A stretch of DNA of 64,000 nucleotides from Planctomycetaceae bacterium. GTDB taxonomy: Bacteria; Planctomycetota; Planctomycetia; Planctomycetales; Planctomycetaceae. A program made the position numbers and the translations under genes. The notes beneath the pieces were generated by a model. That model made no database searches. It was not told the DNA's origin and was given only the letters and a program-made list of their open reading frames with translations. The DNA lies in the NCBI GenBank assembly GCA_041398825.1, contig JAWKTX010000004.1, positions 1-64,000 on the forward strand, given 5' to 3'. Below are positions 1-9,994 of the stretch, piece after piece (position 1 is the stretch's first letter; each line of letters begins with the position of its first letter).

Positions 1-1143
<1,143 letters not shown>

Positions 1144-1448
1144 CTTCCTAATCTCCCTGTTCATGGAAGCGAAACTCGAAAACTGTGCCGCAGTAGGGCA
1201 CGGAAGAATCAGCCAAGGACAGCCAACCATACCGCTTACTGACAACATCGCTTTCCTGATAGTGTACATCATTTTCATGCAGAACTGTTCGTCGCTTTCT
1301 CAAGCATTCAGCCATGATTCACATCTCCGGGTGACCACGCGCACACATCCTTTCCAGTATTTGCCGCAGGTCGCTATCCTTCTCGTCCAGTAAATGCCCC
1401 AAACGTTTCAAACTGGCAACATTTTTCTCTGAACGGACCACCGACAAA
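1144..1448. other. Divergent intergenic region, no gene seen
   Basis: These 305 bases separate the leftward PSD1 gene from the rightward metallo-beta-lactamase gene and must hold both promoters. I see no convincing ORF, RNA gene or repeat. Confidence 0.6.
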
Positions 1449-2842
1449 ATGAAGGTAACTTTTCTGGGTGCGGCATGTGAAGTCACTGGCAGCCAGCATC
1501 TGATCGAAACGGGGTCCACCCGGTTACTCCTTGACTGTGGCCTGTTTCAGGGACGCGAGTCAGAAACGCGTCCGAAGAACATTCGGTTTCTATGTTCACC
1601 CAGGACTCTGGACGCGGTCGTGCTGTCCCATGCTCACATTGATCATTGCGGAAATCTTCCGGGCCTGGTTCGTGCGGGTTTCGATGGCCCCATCTTCGCG
1701 ACCCGGGCCACCGCGGAGATCGCATCGATGATGCTGCGTGACAGTGCGAAAATTCAGGAAGAAGATGCCAGATACTCAGCCAGGCGATCCAAACAATACG
1801 GTTTTGAGGCATTCGAGGCACTCTATACCTGAAGAAGATGCTCGGAAGGTTTCCGCAGAGCTTTGAGTACGTCCGCTACCACGAATGGACGGAGATTTCG
1901 GACGACGTTCGAATCCGCCTTCACCATTCGGGACACATTCTGGGAGCCGCCATTACCGAGCTGGAAGCTAAAGAAAACGGAGAATGGAAGAGATTGGTTT
2001 TCACCGGCGACCTGGGGCGACGCAACATTCCCATTCTACCGGATCCGGAAACTGTGGAACGCTGTGACGCTGTGATCTCGGAATCAACGTATGGCAACCG
2101 AGTTCATCCGGAAGCGGGTGACGTGAAGGCGAAACTTCAACGCATCATCTGCGAGGCGTCACGGCGAAGGGGCAAGGTGATCATTCCTGCCTTCAGCCTC
2201 GGACGTACACAACTGCTGGTCTATTTGCTTAACGAGCTTCGCAATGAAGATGCTTTGTGCCGAGTGCCGTTTATATCGACAGCCCTCTTGCCGTGAGACT
2301 GACAGACATTTACCGCGATCACGCTGAAATCATGGACGACGAAGTGCGTCAAACGCTGAAATATGACGATGATGTGTTCGATTTCGACGGACTCACCTAT
2401 ATTCGATCGCAGGATGAAAGTATCGCGGCGAACCGAGCCCAGGGGGCCATTCGTCGTGATTTCGGCCAGCGGGATGTGCGAGAACGGACGCATCGTGCAT
2501 CACCTGAAACATGCGGTCGCTGACGAAAACAGCCATCTGATTATTGGTTATCAGGCAGCACACCTTGGGCGGCAACTGGTAGAACGCCGTGACAACGTCA
2601 CCATTTACGGACGACGTTACCCGCTGAACGCCCGCATCGAGATCATCAATGGGCTGTCAGCCCACGCAGATGCCGAGGCTTCCGCGCTGGTGGTTTGATG
2701 CATGGGCCGAAAGGGAGGAACCGGACAGATCTTCCTTGTCCATGGAGAAGAAGATTCCATGCGTTCCCTGCAGCAAATCGTCGGCGATGTTTCTGATCAC
2801 CCGCCCGTTATTCCGAAGTTTGGTGAGTCGTTTGAAATCTAG
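1449..2842 (+). pseudogene. MBL-fold RNA-processing exonuclease-like gene, multiply frameshifted
   Basis: The conceptual protein is a metallo-beta-lactamase/beta-CASP nuclease of the YSH1/CPSF type found in many bacteria. The first frame (1449-1832) begins MKVTFLGAACEVTGS and carries the zinc motif HAHIDH at residues 61-66. The reading then needs correction near 1831 and 1861 (to reach FEYVRYHEWTEI), near 2268 (to reach VYIDSPLAVRLTDIY), in the G run at 2442-2446 (to reach GPFVVISASGMCENGRI), near 2686 (to reach WWFDAW) and near 2704 (to reach GRKGGTGQIFLVHGE). The restored C-terminus ends at TAG 2840-2842. Every conserved motif survives and almost all changes are single-base. Either it is a recently dead gene or the stretch has base-calling errors. 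Family assignment is firm; the status is not. Confidence 0.8.
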
Positions 2843-2980
2843 TCGCGCAAAAGCACGAATTGTCCTGACCTGCAGAGAGTGCCTGACGGGGAGATTCGAA
2901 AGATCGGCCAATTCTCCTGACAGCCTGGTTCAACCTGTACTTCACCCCGCGAGCCCACTTCTCCCAGAGAAAGCAAATCC

Positions 2981-4042
2981 ATGGCAGACCAGTTTCTGAA
3001 AGACCTGTTGAAGACACCCGGAACATCCGGTGGCGAGCAGGCTGTTCAGGATGTCGTTCGAGAATACGTGAAGACTTTCGCTGATGAAGTGACCACTGAT
3101 GTCCATGGCAATGTGATGGCTACCGTAAATCGCGGGGGCTCCCCTGTCATTTTGCTGGATGCTCATTGCGATCAGATTGGACTTATCGTCCGTCACATCG
3201 ACAGCCAGGGCTTCATCCGCGTGTCTGCCGTGGGCGGATGGGACATCCAGATTCTTTTGGGTCAACGAGTCCTCGTCCACTCAAAGACAGGACCAATCCC
3301 CGGTGTCATTGCTCGAAAACCCATTCATCTGCTGGATACGGATGAACGTAAGAGCGTCCCCAAGATCAAAGATCTGCTCGTCGATATCGGATCGACTTCC
3401 GAAAGCGAAACTCGGGAAGTTGTGCGGATCGGAGACTTCATTACTCCCGAGCCCTGCCTCCGGGAACTTCGGAATGGTCGCCTTTCCGGAGTCGCGATGG
3501 ATGACCGAACAGGCGTTTGGGTCATCATGAACGCACTGCGAATGATCGCTGCGCGAGAACCAACCGCAAAAGTCGTCGCCGTTTCATCGGTTCAGGAAGA
3601 GATCGGCCTGCGAGGTGCCACGACCAGTTCTTATCATGTCAATCCCGATGTTGCCATTGCTGTCGATGTAACACACGCCACGGACTGCCCCGGAATTGAT
3701 CAAAACGAATTCGGCCGGATTGTGATCGGGGGAGGCCCGGTGATCGTTCGAGGCGCTAACGCGAATCCACAGGTCTTTCGCCAGCTGACCGAACAAGCTG
3801 AGAAAAATTCCATCCCCTATCAGGTGAATGCACTTGGGTATCCAGCAAGCAATGACGCAGCAACAATTCAGCTGACTCGAGGCGGTTGTGCGGCCGGACT
3901 GGTGACACTACCCAATCGCTACATGCACAGCCCAGTCGAACTTGTCGCCGAATCCGACCTTTCCCAGGCTGCACAGCTGATTGCCGAATTCTGCCTCTCC
4001 GTCGACGCCGCAACATCCTTTATCCCCTCTTCGAGCTGCTGA
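2981..4042 (+). CDS. M42 family metallopeptidase (glutamyl/TET-type aminopeptidase)
   Basis: The 353-residue protein matches the cytosolic M42 dinuclear metallo-aminopeptidases, which trim peptides and often form tetrahedral dodecamers. Candidate metal and catalytic residues are in place: H62 and D64 in AHCD, D174/D175 in DDRTG, E206/E207 in QEEIGLRG, D229 in VDVTHA and H316 in YMHSPVE. Length is normal for the family and there is no signal peptide. It lies 138 nt after the end of the broken MBL gene on the same strand and is fully intact, in contrast to that gene. The substrate cannot be told from sequence; some relatives were annotated as endoglucanases in the past. Confidence 0.93.
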   Translation: MADQFLKDLLKTPGTSGGEQAVQDVVREYVKTFADEVTTDVHGNVMATVNRGGSPVILLDAHCDQIGLIVRHIDSQGFIRVSAVGGWDIQILLGQRVLVHSKTGPIPGVIARKPIHLLDTDERKSVPKIKDLLVDIGSTSESETREVVRIGDFITPEPCLRELRNGRLSGVAMDDRTGVWVIMNALRMIAAREPTAKVVAVSSVQEEIGLRGATTSSYHVNPDVAIAVDVTHATDCPGIDQNEFGRIVIGGGPVIVRGANANPQVFRQLTEQAEKNSIPYQVNALGYPASNDAATIQLTRGGCAAGLVTLPNRYMHSPVELVAESDLSQAAQLIAEFCLSVDAATSFIPSSSC

Positions 4043-4298
4043 CCGTAGCTTGTCATCACGTGGCAGGGATTTTCAACGAATCCCGGCCCGGAGACGTATC
4101 CGGCCGAAGAAATCCGGGCAATCCGGGGCTTCAGTTACATGTGGTGAAATTGCCTCAATCAAACAAAGTCTGAGAAAACTGCGTTGAGATTCCTGGCAAG
4201 TCGACTGACACCAGGACCGGGCATTGACGGATCCCGCGAACCGACTAAAACTGTGTACATACCGAAAACACCTGAAACTAACTTTTGGAGTCATTCAA

Positions 4299-4712
4299 AT
4301 GAAGAAGCTCATCGGACTTCTGTCTTTTGCAATCCTTGCTGGCTGCGGAGACAGCGGCACGGAGACGGTCACTACCAATCCTGATACGCCTGCCGCGACT
4401 TCCGAAGACGGCGAAGCATCACAAACTCCGGCGGCAGCAGTGAGTCAGGAACCGGTTATGGTCGCTTACAAAGCAGGAGACAATGCGACGCTGGCTGTCC
4501 CTGAAATGTCCTGTCAGATTAATTGCTACCCAAAAGTCAAGAAAGCTCTGGAAGGGATTACCGGAGTCAAATCGGTCGAACTCGTTCCACAGGAAGACGA
4601 AGTGGTGGTGAATGACCGCCGAGTGAAAATTGAATTCGACGGCGATGTTGATGGCGCAGCAGCGCTGACGGCCCTGGACGGCGCCGGTTATCCCGGTTCA
4701 AGTTTCGAATAA
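4299..4712 (+). CDS. Lipoprotein with HMA-like metal-binding domain (CxxxC variant)
   Basis: The 137-residue product starts at ATG 4299, which has GGAG 8 nt upstream; the longer in-frame extension to 4224 would bury the signal peptide. Residues 1-16 form a lipoprotein signal with lipobox LAGC (Cys16). A low-complexity Thr/Ala/Glu linker (about 20-50) leads to a ferredoxin-like heavy-metal-associated fold at about 62-135. Its metal motif reads EMSCQINC, with Cys72 and Cys76 separated by three residues rather than the two of canonical HMA domains, followed by the usual KVKKALEGITGV helix. It probably binds copper or another soft metal on the outer face of a membrane. Binding is an inference; the fold and lipobox are visible. 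A terminator follows at 4746. Confidence 0.85.
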   Translation: MKKLIGLLSFAILAGCGDSGTETVTTNPDTPAATSEDGEASQTPAAAVSQEPVMVAYKAGDNATLAVPEMSCQINCYPKVKKALEGITGVKSVELVPQEDEVVVNDRRVKIEFDGDVDGAAALTALDGAGYPGSSFE

Positions 4713-4745
4713 CTGCCTCCGGAACAGCCTGAGAGTCACCTGACC

Positions 4746-4777
4746 ATAGCCCGATCGCGAATAAGTGATCGGGCTAT
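4746..4777 (+). terminator. Hairpin terminator after the HMA lipoprotein gene
   Basis: A perfect 11-bp stem (4746-4756 with 4767-4777) closes a 10-nt loop 33 nt after the stop codon. The 3' side is only moderately T-rich, so termination strength is uncertain. Confidence 0.7.
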
Positions 4778-5017
4778 TCTCGTTGGATTTCACAATTGCA
4801 AGCGGAACAGAATTTGTGACAGCTCTCCGGCGGTGATAGATGTCGTTTGTCACGCTCCAGACTGCACAGTGTTGTGTGCATCAGCACGGCCTGGCCGTTT
4901 CGGAGCATGCAAAACACCATGGACCGGCGATTCCGCACAACACGGACACAGATTCCTGAATGTGCTATCGTGCGTTTGCAGTTGTTACCTGATACTTAAA
5001 GCAAAAGGATGTTCAGC

Positions 5018-6607
5018 GTGCCGAAAACGTTTAACCTGGCCTCACACGGAATCACTGTCGAAAACGTATTTCGTAATCTGGCACCAAGCACTCTGTACGA
5101 AGAGGCGATCCGCCACGAACCCGGAACCAGCATTTCAGACGCCGGGTGTTTGATTGCTTATTCCGGTGAAAAGACGGGACGATCACCAAAAGACAAGCGC
5201 GTAGTCAGGCACCCGGATTCTCAGGACAATGTCTGGTGGGGGCCGGTCAACTTCGCACTGGATGAAATGACCTTTTCCATCAATCGCGAACGTGCCATTG
5301 ACTATCTGAATACACGTGATCGTATCTACTGCGTTGATGCTTACGCAGGATGGGAGCCCAACACGCGGCTGAAAGTACGCGTCATCTGTGCTCGCCCCTA
5401 TCACGCATTATTCATGCATAACATGCTCATTCGCCCGACAGATGCAGAACTCGAGACATTCGAGGAGCCCGATTTCGTCATTTTCAACGCTGGCGCATTC
5501 CCGGCAAATCGCTTCACCACAGGAATGACTTCACGAACAAGTGTCGACTTGAGTATTGAGCATGGAGAAGTCGTGCTGCTTGGCACCGAATACGCCGGTG
5601 AAATGAAAAAGGCAGTCTTTACTTACATGAATTATCTGCTGCCGATGAAAGGCATCCTGTCGATGCATTGTTCGGCAACGACAAGCAAGGACGATGGTAC
5701 ATCGTCTGTCCTGTTTGGATTGTCCGGCACAGGAAAAACAACGCTGTCTGCTGATCCGAATCGTTACCTGATCGGAGACGATGAACACGGCTGGTCAGAC
5801 GATGGCATTTTCAATATTGAAGGCGGTTGCTATGCGAAGGCTGTTTACCTGACTCGTGAGTCTGAACCTGAGATATTTGATGCCCTTCGATTCGGCGCTG
5901 TTCTGGAAAATGTCGTCTACGACAAAGCACACCACCATGTCGATTTTAATGACACATCGATTACTCAGAACACACGAGGATCATATCCCATCGAATTCAT
6001 GGGGAATGCAAAGATCCCGTGCGTCGCCACACACCCATCTGACGTAATTTTCCTGACGTGTGATGCATTTGGCGTGCTGCCGCCCGTCGCCCGCCTGACA
6101 AAAGAACAAGCGATGTACTACTTCATTAGTGGGTACACGGCAAAGGTCGCTGGCACCGAAATGGGCGTTACAGAACCGGAAGCGACATTTTCACCCTGTT
6201 TCGGTGGTCCGTTTCTGGTCTGCCACCCGTCTCGCTACGCACAATTGCTTGCAGAAAAAATTGACCGACACGGAGCTGCTGTCTGGCTGGTCAATACAGG
6301 CTGGTCCGGCGGGGCCTACGGCGTCGGTAGCCGAATGCCTCTTCGTTTCACCAGATCCATTGTTGATGCAATTCACTCGGGCGAGCTTCGTAACGCCCCG
6401 ACAGAACGCGACGACATTCTCGGGCTTGATGTCGTCAGTCAGTGTCCCGGCGTGCCCGCAGAAATGATGGTCCCCCGCCTCTCGTGGCGAGATACCGATG
6501 CCTACGAGAAGACCGCGCGAAAACTTGCAGGTCTGTTCCGTAGCAATTTTGAAGCCTATGCCGCACAAGTCGCCGGTGAAGTGACTGCAGCTGGTCCTCA
6601 GGGATAA
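5018..6607 (+). CDS. pckA: ATP-dependent phosphoenolpyruvate carboxykinase
   Basis: This enzyme interconverts oxaloacetate plus ATP with phosphoenolpyruvate, CO2 and ADP, the entry step of gluconeogenesis. Counting from ATG 5009, the P-loop GLSGTGKTTL is at 237-246, and LIGDDEHGW follows at 254-262. The N-terminal SGEKTGRSPKDKR and the IFNIEGGCYAKAV stretch are also diagnostic. Length (529-532 residues) fits the family. I prefer the GTG at 5018, because the ribosome binding sequence AAAAGGA overlaps the ATG at 5009 but sits about 8 nt from the GTG. The gene stands alone and is followed by a strong hairpin at 6641. Confidence 0.96.
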   Translation: MPKTFNLASHGITVENVFRNLAPSTLYEEAIRHEPGTSISDAGCLIAYSGEKTGRSPKDKRVVRHPDSQDNVWWGPVNFALDEMTFSINRERAIDYLNTRDRIYCVDAYAGWEPNTRLKVRVICARPYHALFMHNMLIRPTDAELETFEEPDFVIFNAGAFPANRFTTGMTSRTSVDLSIEHGEVVLLGTEYAGEMKKAVFTYMNYLLPMKGILSMHCSATTSKDDGTSSVLFGLSGTGKTTLSADPNRYLIGDDEHGWSDDGIFNIEGGCYAKAVYLTRESEPEIFDALRFGAVLENVVYDKAHHHVDFNDTSITQNTRGSYPIEFMGNAKIPCVATHPSDVIFLTCDAFGVLPPVARLTKEQAMYYFISGYTAKVAGTEMGVTEPEATFSPCFGGPFLVCHPSRYAQLLAEKIDRHGAAVWLVNTGWSGGAYGVGSRMPLRFTRSIVDAIHSGELRNAPTERDDILGLDVVSQCPGVPAEMMVPRLSWRDTDAYEKTARKLAGLFRSNFEAYAAQVAGEVTAAGPQG

Positions 6608-6640
6608 CCCGTCTGAATGTTTCGCAATTGCCAGCCCAGG

Positions 6641-6682
6641 AATGCCACACCCTAAACCAATCGACGCATAGGGTGTGGCATT
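6641..6682 (+). terminator. Long perfect inverted repeat, probable pckA terminator
   Basis: A perfect 14-bp stem (6641-6654 with 6669-6682) encloses a 14-nt loop, 33 nt after the pckA stop. There is no T tract, so it may terminate by another mechanism or stabilise the transcript end. Confidence 0.7.
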
Positions 6683-7217
6683 GCTCTGGCCGTTGCTTCA
6701 AAGCGGTGAAGTCGTCCAGCCTGACTGCCAGAGTTCGGATGTTCCTGACATCACTTCGAACAGTTGCACTTGCCGTCGGCCACTCAACAGAAAAAGCACC
6801 AGAAACAGCATTCAGATGTTGCGGATTCGCATCCGTCGACGTCCGATACTTCCGCCGTCTCCCGAACCCAACACCGTCCGTTGGCAATTCCGGATCGCGA
6901 ACCCGGAAAGCAGGCAGAGTTGCGACGAACTGCTTTCTCCGCCGTTAGCGAGCTGTCTGTCTGTTCGGAACCTGCCAGACACGAAATCTGTTTCAACACA
7001 GCGAATCCTAAACGCCATCGGTCTCCAGAGGAATGCCCTGGCCTTGCAGGCCGAGGAAGAACCACGCGGCCACTTCCGGGATCATCAGCTGGTTCATTTG
7101 TGCAGCCCGTGTGTTTCGGAAGGACTGTCATTGGGATATAGTGGTCACGTTCGAGAACCCGAATGAGTCATCATCCCCCGTCGGTACAGGTTTTGCTGTT
7201 TCAGTCCCGGAATTGCC
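6683..7217. other. Intergenic stretch without a recognisable gene
   Basis: About 535 bases separate the pckA hairpin from the AAA+ gene. Several short overlapping ORFs exist on both strands, but their translations are Ser/Arg/Pro-rich and match no family I know. The promoter of the AAA+ pair should lie in its right part. Confidence 0.5.
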
Positions 7218-8573
7218 ATGATAAATGACCCAGCCATTCGTGCACTTGAGGAAGCGCTCCGGGTATCGCCGGACAACGCTCCCCTGCGGAGCCACCTTGC
7301 CGAATCATTGATGAAAGCTGGATTGCCGGAAGCCGCAGAACTCCACTGGGAAAAGCTTGTTCGGCAAGACCCGGCAGAAACGCGGTATCGTGTTTCACTT
7401 GCCCAGTGTTTTTTCCAACAGGGCAAGTACTCCCCTTCGATGGTCATCATTGAAGACCTTGTTTCGAAACGTGACACCCCCGCAGCGGCTTACCTGCTGC
7501 ATTCCCGACTACTTTTTCAGCAGGGAGATGTGCCGTTTGCAATTTCTGAGTATCGGGCAGCAATCAGCGAAGACCCTTCCCTTCGGGATGATGAACTGGC
7601 AGACCGTCTGGGGATTGATTCAAGCGAGCAGTCGGAAGTGATTGAAGGCAAGGTCAGAGCGTCATGGCAGGGGGACGAGAATATAGCCGATGCTGCAACA
7701 GAACGCGTTGTGGAAAGGCCTCGGATCAACTTTGAACATGTGGGTGGCATGACGAATCTGAAGGAAGAGATTCGCATGAAGATCATCTATCCACTTCAGC
7801 ACGCAGATATGTTTAAGGCCTACGGAAAGGCTGTTGGGGGTGGAATTCTGATGTATGGGCCGCCCGGATGTGGAAAGACGCATCTGGCCAGAGCCACCGC
7901 CGGCGAAATCGGGGCTGGGTTCATAAGTATCGGAATTCACGACGTCCTTGATATGTGGATTGGCAGCAGCGAAAAGGCCCTACATGGTCTCTTCGAAACT
8001 GCTCGACGCAACCAGCCCAGTGTTATGTTTTTTGATGAAGTGGATGCGTTAGGAGCATCTCGTTCCGACATGAAGACAAGCGCTGGACGGCACTTGATCA
8101 ATCAGTTTCTTGCAGAACTGGATGGGACGGAATCATCAAATGACGGTGTGCTGATTCTCGCAGCAACGAACGCCCCGTGGAATCTGGATTCCGCATTTCG
8201 GCGGCCTGGACGCTTCGATCGCATAATCTTCGTACCGCCACCGGATCGAGAAGGCCGGGCCGATATCTTACGCTTACTGCTCTGCGGCAAGCCGGTGGAC
8301 AACGTCGATCATGATGCAGTTGCCAGAAAAACAGACCAGTTCTCGGGAGCAGACTTAAAGGCAGTCGTCGACGTTTGCATTGAAGGTAAACTGGCAGCGG
8401 CTCTCAGGACCGGTCGCCCCGAACCAATTGGCACGAAAGACCTGATTGGTGCGGCGAAACAAGTACGTCCTTCGACCCAGGATTGGTTCAATTCCGCTCG
8501 CAATTACGCCTTGTATTCCAACCAAAGTGGATTGTACGACGACATCCTTCGCTACCTGAAAATCAACAAATGA
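7218..8573 (+). CDS. TPR-containing AAA+ ATPase (CDC48/Vps4-like module)
   Basis: The 451-residue protein has tetratricopeptide-like helices at about 1-125, then one AAA+ domain at about 170-360. Walker A is GPPGCGKT at 214-221, Walker B VMFFDEVD at 269-276, and the second region of homology runs ATNAPWNLDSAFRRPGRFDR with putative arginine fingers near 328 and 332. A C-terminal helical lid follows. The domain belongs to the classic clade with FtsH, p97 and Vps4, but there is no protease domain and no membrane segment. Such proteins remodel protein assemblies with ATP. Its stop codon overlaps the start of the next gene, so the two products are probably made together. No specific function is known to me. 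Confidence 0.88.
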   Translation: MINDPAIRALEEALRVSPDNAPLRSHLAESLMKAGLPEAAELHWEKLVRQDPAETRYRVSLAQCFFQQGKYSPSMVIIEDLVSKRDTPAAAYLLHSRLLFQQGDVPFAISEYRAAISEDPSLRDDELADRLGIDSSEQSEVIEGKVRASWQGDENIADAATERVVERPRINFEHVGGMTNLKEEIRMKIIYPLQHADMFKAYGKAVGGGILMYGPPGCGKTHLARATAGEIGAGFISIGIHDVLDMWIGSSEKALHGLFETARRNQPSVMFFDEVDALGASRSDMKTSAGRHLINQFLAELDGTESSNDGVLILAATNAPWNLDSAFRRPGRFDRIIFVPPPDREGRADILRLLLCGKPVDNVDHDAVARKTDQFSGADLKAVVDVCIEGKLAAALRTGRPEPIGTKDLIGAAKQVRPSTQDWFNSARNYALYSNQSGLYDDILRYLKINK

Positions 8574-9973
8574 ATGAACATCTGCGGCGTGCAACGTTTC
8601 TGATGCAGCAATCACGCTATGAACTGGCAGAATCGGAGTTGCGTCTTGCATTGGCGGAAGATTCCGGCAATGCAATTGCGCACGCCTTTCTTGCAATGTG
8701 CTTATCAGAGCGTGATCAGCACGCGGCCGCGACGGATGAGGCACAGCAAGCAATCCTCCATAGTCCTGACCTGGCCATCGGTCATTATGCGATGGCCTGG
8801 GTGATGCGAGAGCGAAATCGACTGACCGAAGCGCGTACGGCCATCAACGAGGCCATCCGAATTGACCCGGCCGACGTAAATTCGTTCGCGATGCTGGCCT
8901 CGATCGAAGCGAAGGCCAATCAATGGAAGTCCTGCAGAATCGCGGCAGAACGCGGCCTGGAAATTGATCCGGAAGATGTTGACTGCACAAACCTTCTCGC
9001 CATTGCCATGACCAGTATGGGTGATCGCGAACAAGCAGGCGTAACGATTCGCGAGGCACTACAGCGCGACCCGGACAACACCATTACTCATGCAAACGAA
9101 GGCTGGCGGCTATTGGGACGCCACGAACCTGAGAAGGCCATGCTGCATTTTCAGGAAGCCCTGCGACTGGATGCCAGCAATGAATGGGCCAGAGCGGGCA
9201 TTGTCGAAGCGATGAAGGCTCGGCATTTTATCTATCGCTGGATGCTCAGTTTTTTTCTCTGGCTGAATTCATTCAGCCCACGTGTTCAGATTCTACTGGT
9301 GCTTGGCATCATGTTTGGTCAGGGGCTGTTATCCAGAGTTCTGAATACCGTGCCCTTTCTGCAACCGTTCGCCGTACTGATCAGCCTGACATACATCCTG
9401 TTTGCGTGGATGACCTGGACCTCATCGTCGTTGTTTAACCTGGTTTTGATGGCCAATCGATTCGGGCGTCTGGCTTTAACTCCGAAACAACGGTTGGAAG
9501 CATCATTGGCGGGCATTTGTGTCGCAGTGGGCCCGCTGTCTGCCATGATCATCTGGTTTTCGAACGACTTACCACAGGCGGCATGGCTGGGCATGCTGGC
9601 CGCTCTGCTTTTTCCCGGCATGGTGATCCCTGTCGCAACGGCTGCGAAATCAAAAGGCATGCGTCAGGCTGTCGCCTCGGCTTGGTGCGTCGGAGTTCTT
9701 TGGTTTGTCCTTCAGGCAAATTTTTCAGCCACCCGGCTTACCAGCCAGATCATCAGTACAGTTCAGGGAATTCGTTCGCTGGAAGAGTCATCAACAACGG
9801 AAACCGGACAGTCCACGGTACTGCCCGTAGACGACCCGGAAATCCAATTCATCAAGGACGCTGCCAGCACCGAAGTTTCCAACTATCTGTCGCAACTGAT
9901 TGCTGCTTTGCGAGGGATCGCATACTCGACATGGCTTGGCCTTGCGATCACAGTCATTCCCGAAAGGAAGTAA
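8570..9973 (+). CDS. TPR-repeat integral membrane protein, partner of the AAA+ ATPase
   Basis: I place the start at ATG 8570, inside an ATGA overlap with the ATPase stop; the longer frame back to 8483 would run over the upstream gene. The 467-residue product opens with about five TPR units (about 1-210; repeated motifs such as A-x-LR-ALAEDSGNAIAHAFLA). A hydrophobic half follows with roughly four to five membrane segments at about 225-400, then a soluble tail with a possible last membrane-proximal helix. The layout suggests a membrane anchor whose TPR face recruits cytosolic partners, the most obvious being the neighbouring TPR-AAA+ protein. That interaction is an inference from gene overlap. 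Confidence 0.8.
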   Translation: MNEHLRRATFLMQQSRYELAESELRLALAEDSGNAIAHAFLAMCLSERDQHAAATDEAQQAILHSPDLAIGHYAMAWVMRERNRLTEARTAINEAIRIDPADVNSFAMLASIEAKANQWKSCRIAAERGLEIDPEDVDCTNLLAIAMTSMGDREQAGVTIREALQRDPDNTITHANEGWRLLGRHEPEKAMLHFQEALRLDASNEWARAGIVEAMKARHFIYRWMLSFFLWLNSFSPRVQILLVLGIMFGQGLLSRVLNTVPFLQPFAVLISLTYILFAWMTWTSSSLFNLVLMANRFGRLALTPKQRLEASLAGICVAVGPLSAMIIWFSNDLPQAAWLGMLAALLFPGMVIPVATAAKSKGMRQAVASAWCVGVLWFVLQANFSATRLTSQIISTVQGIRSLEESSTTETGQSTVLPVDDPEIQFIKDAASTEVSNYLSQLIAALRGIAYSTWLGLAITVIPERK

Positions 9974-9994
9974 GATCTCCGAAGCGGAGGCGAA

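Noticed and set aside
6764..7141. ORFs between pckA and the AAA+ gene
   Set aside because: Several frames overlap on both strands with the same low-quality composition; none stands out as coding.
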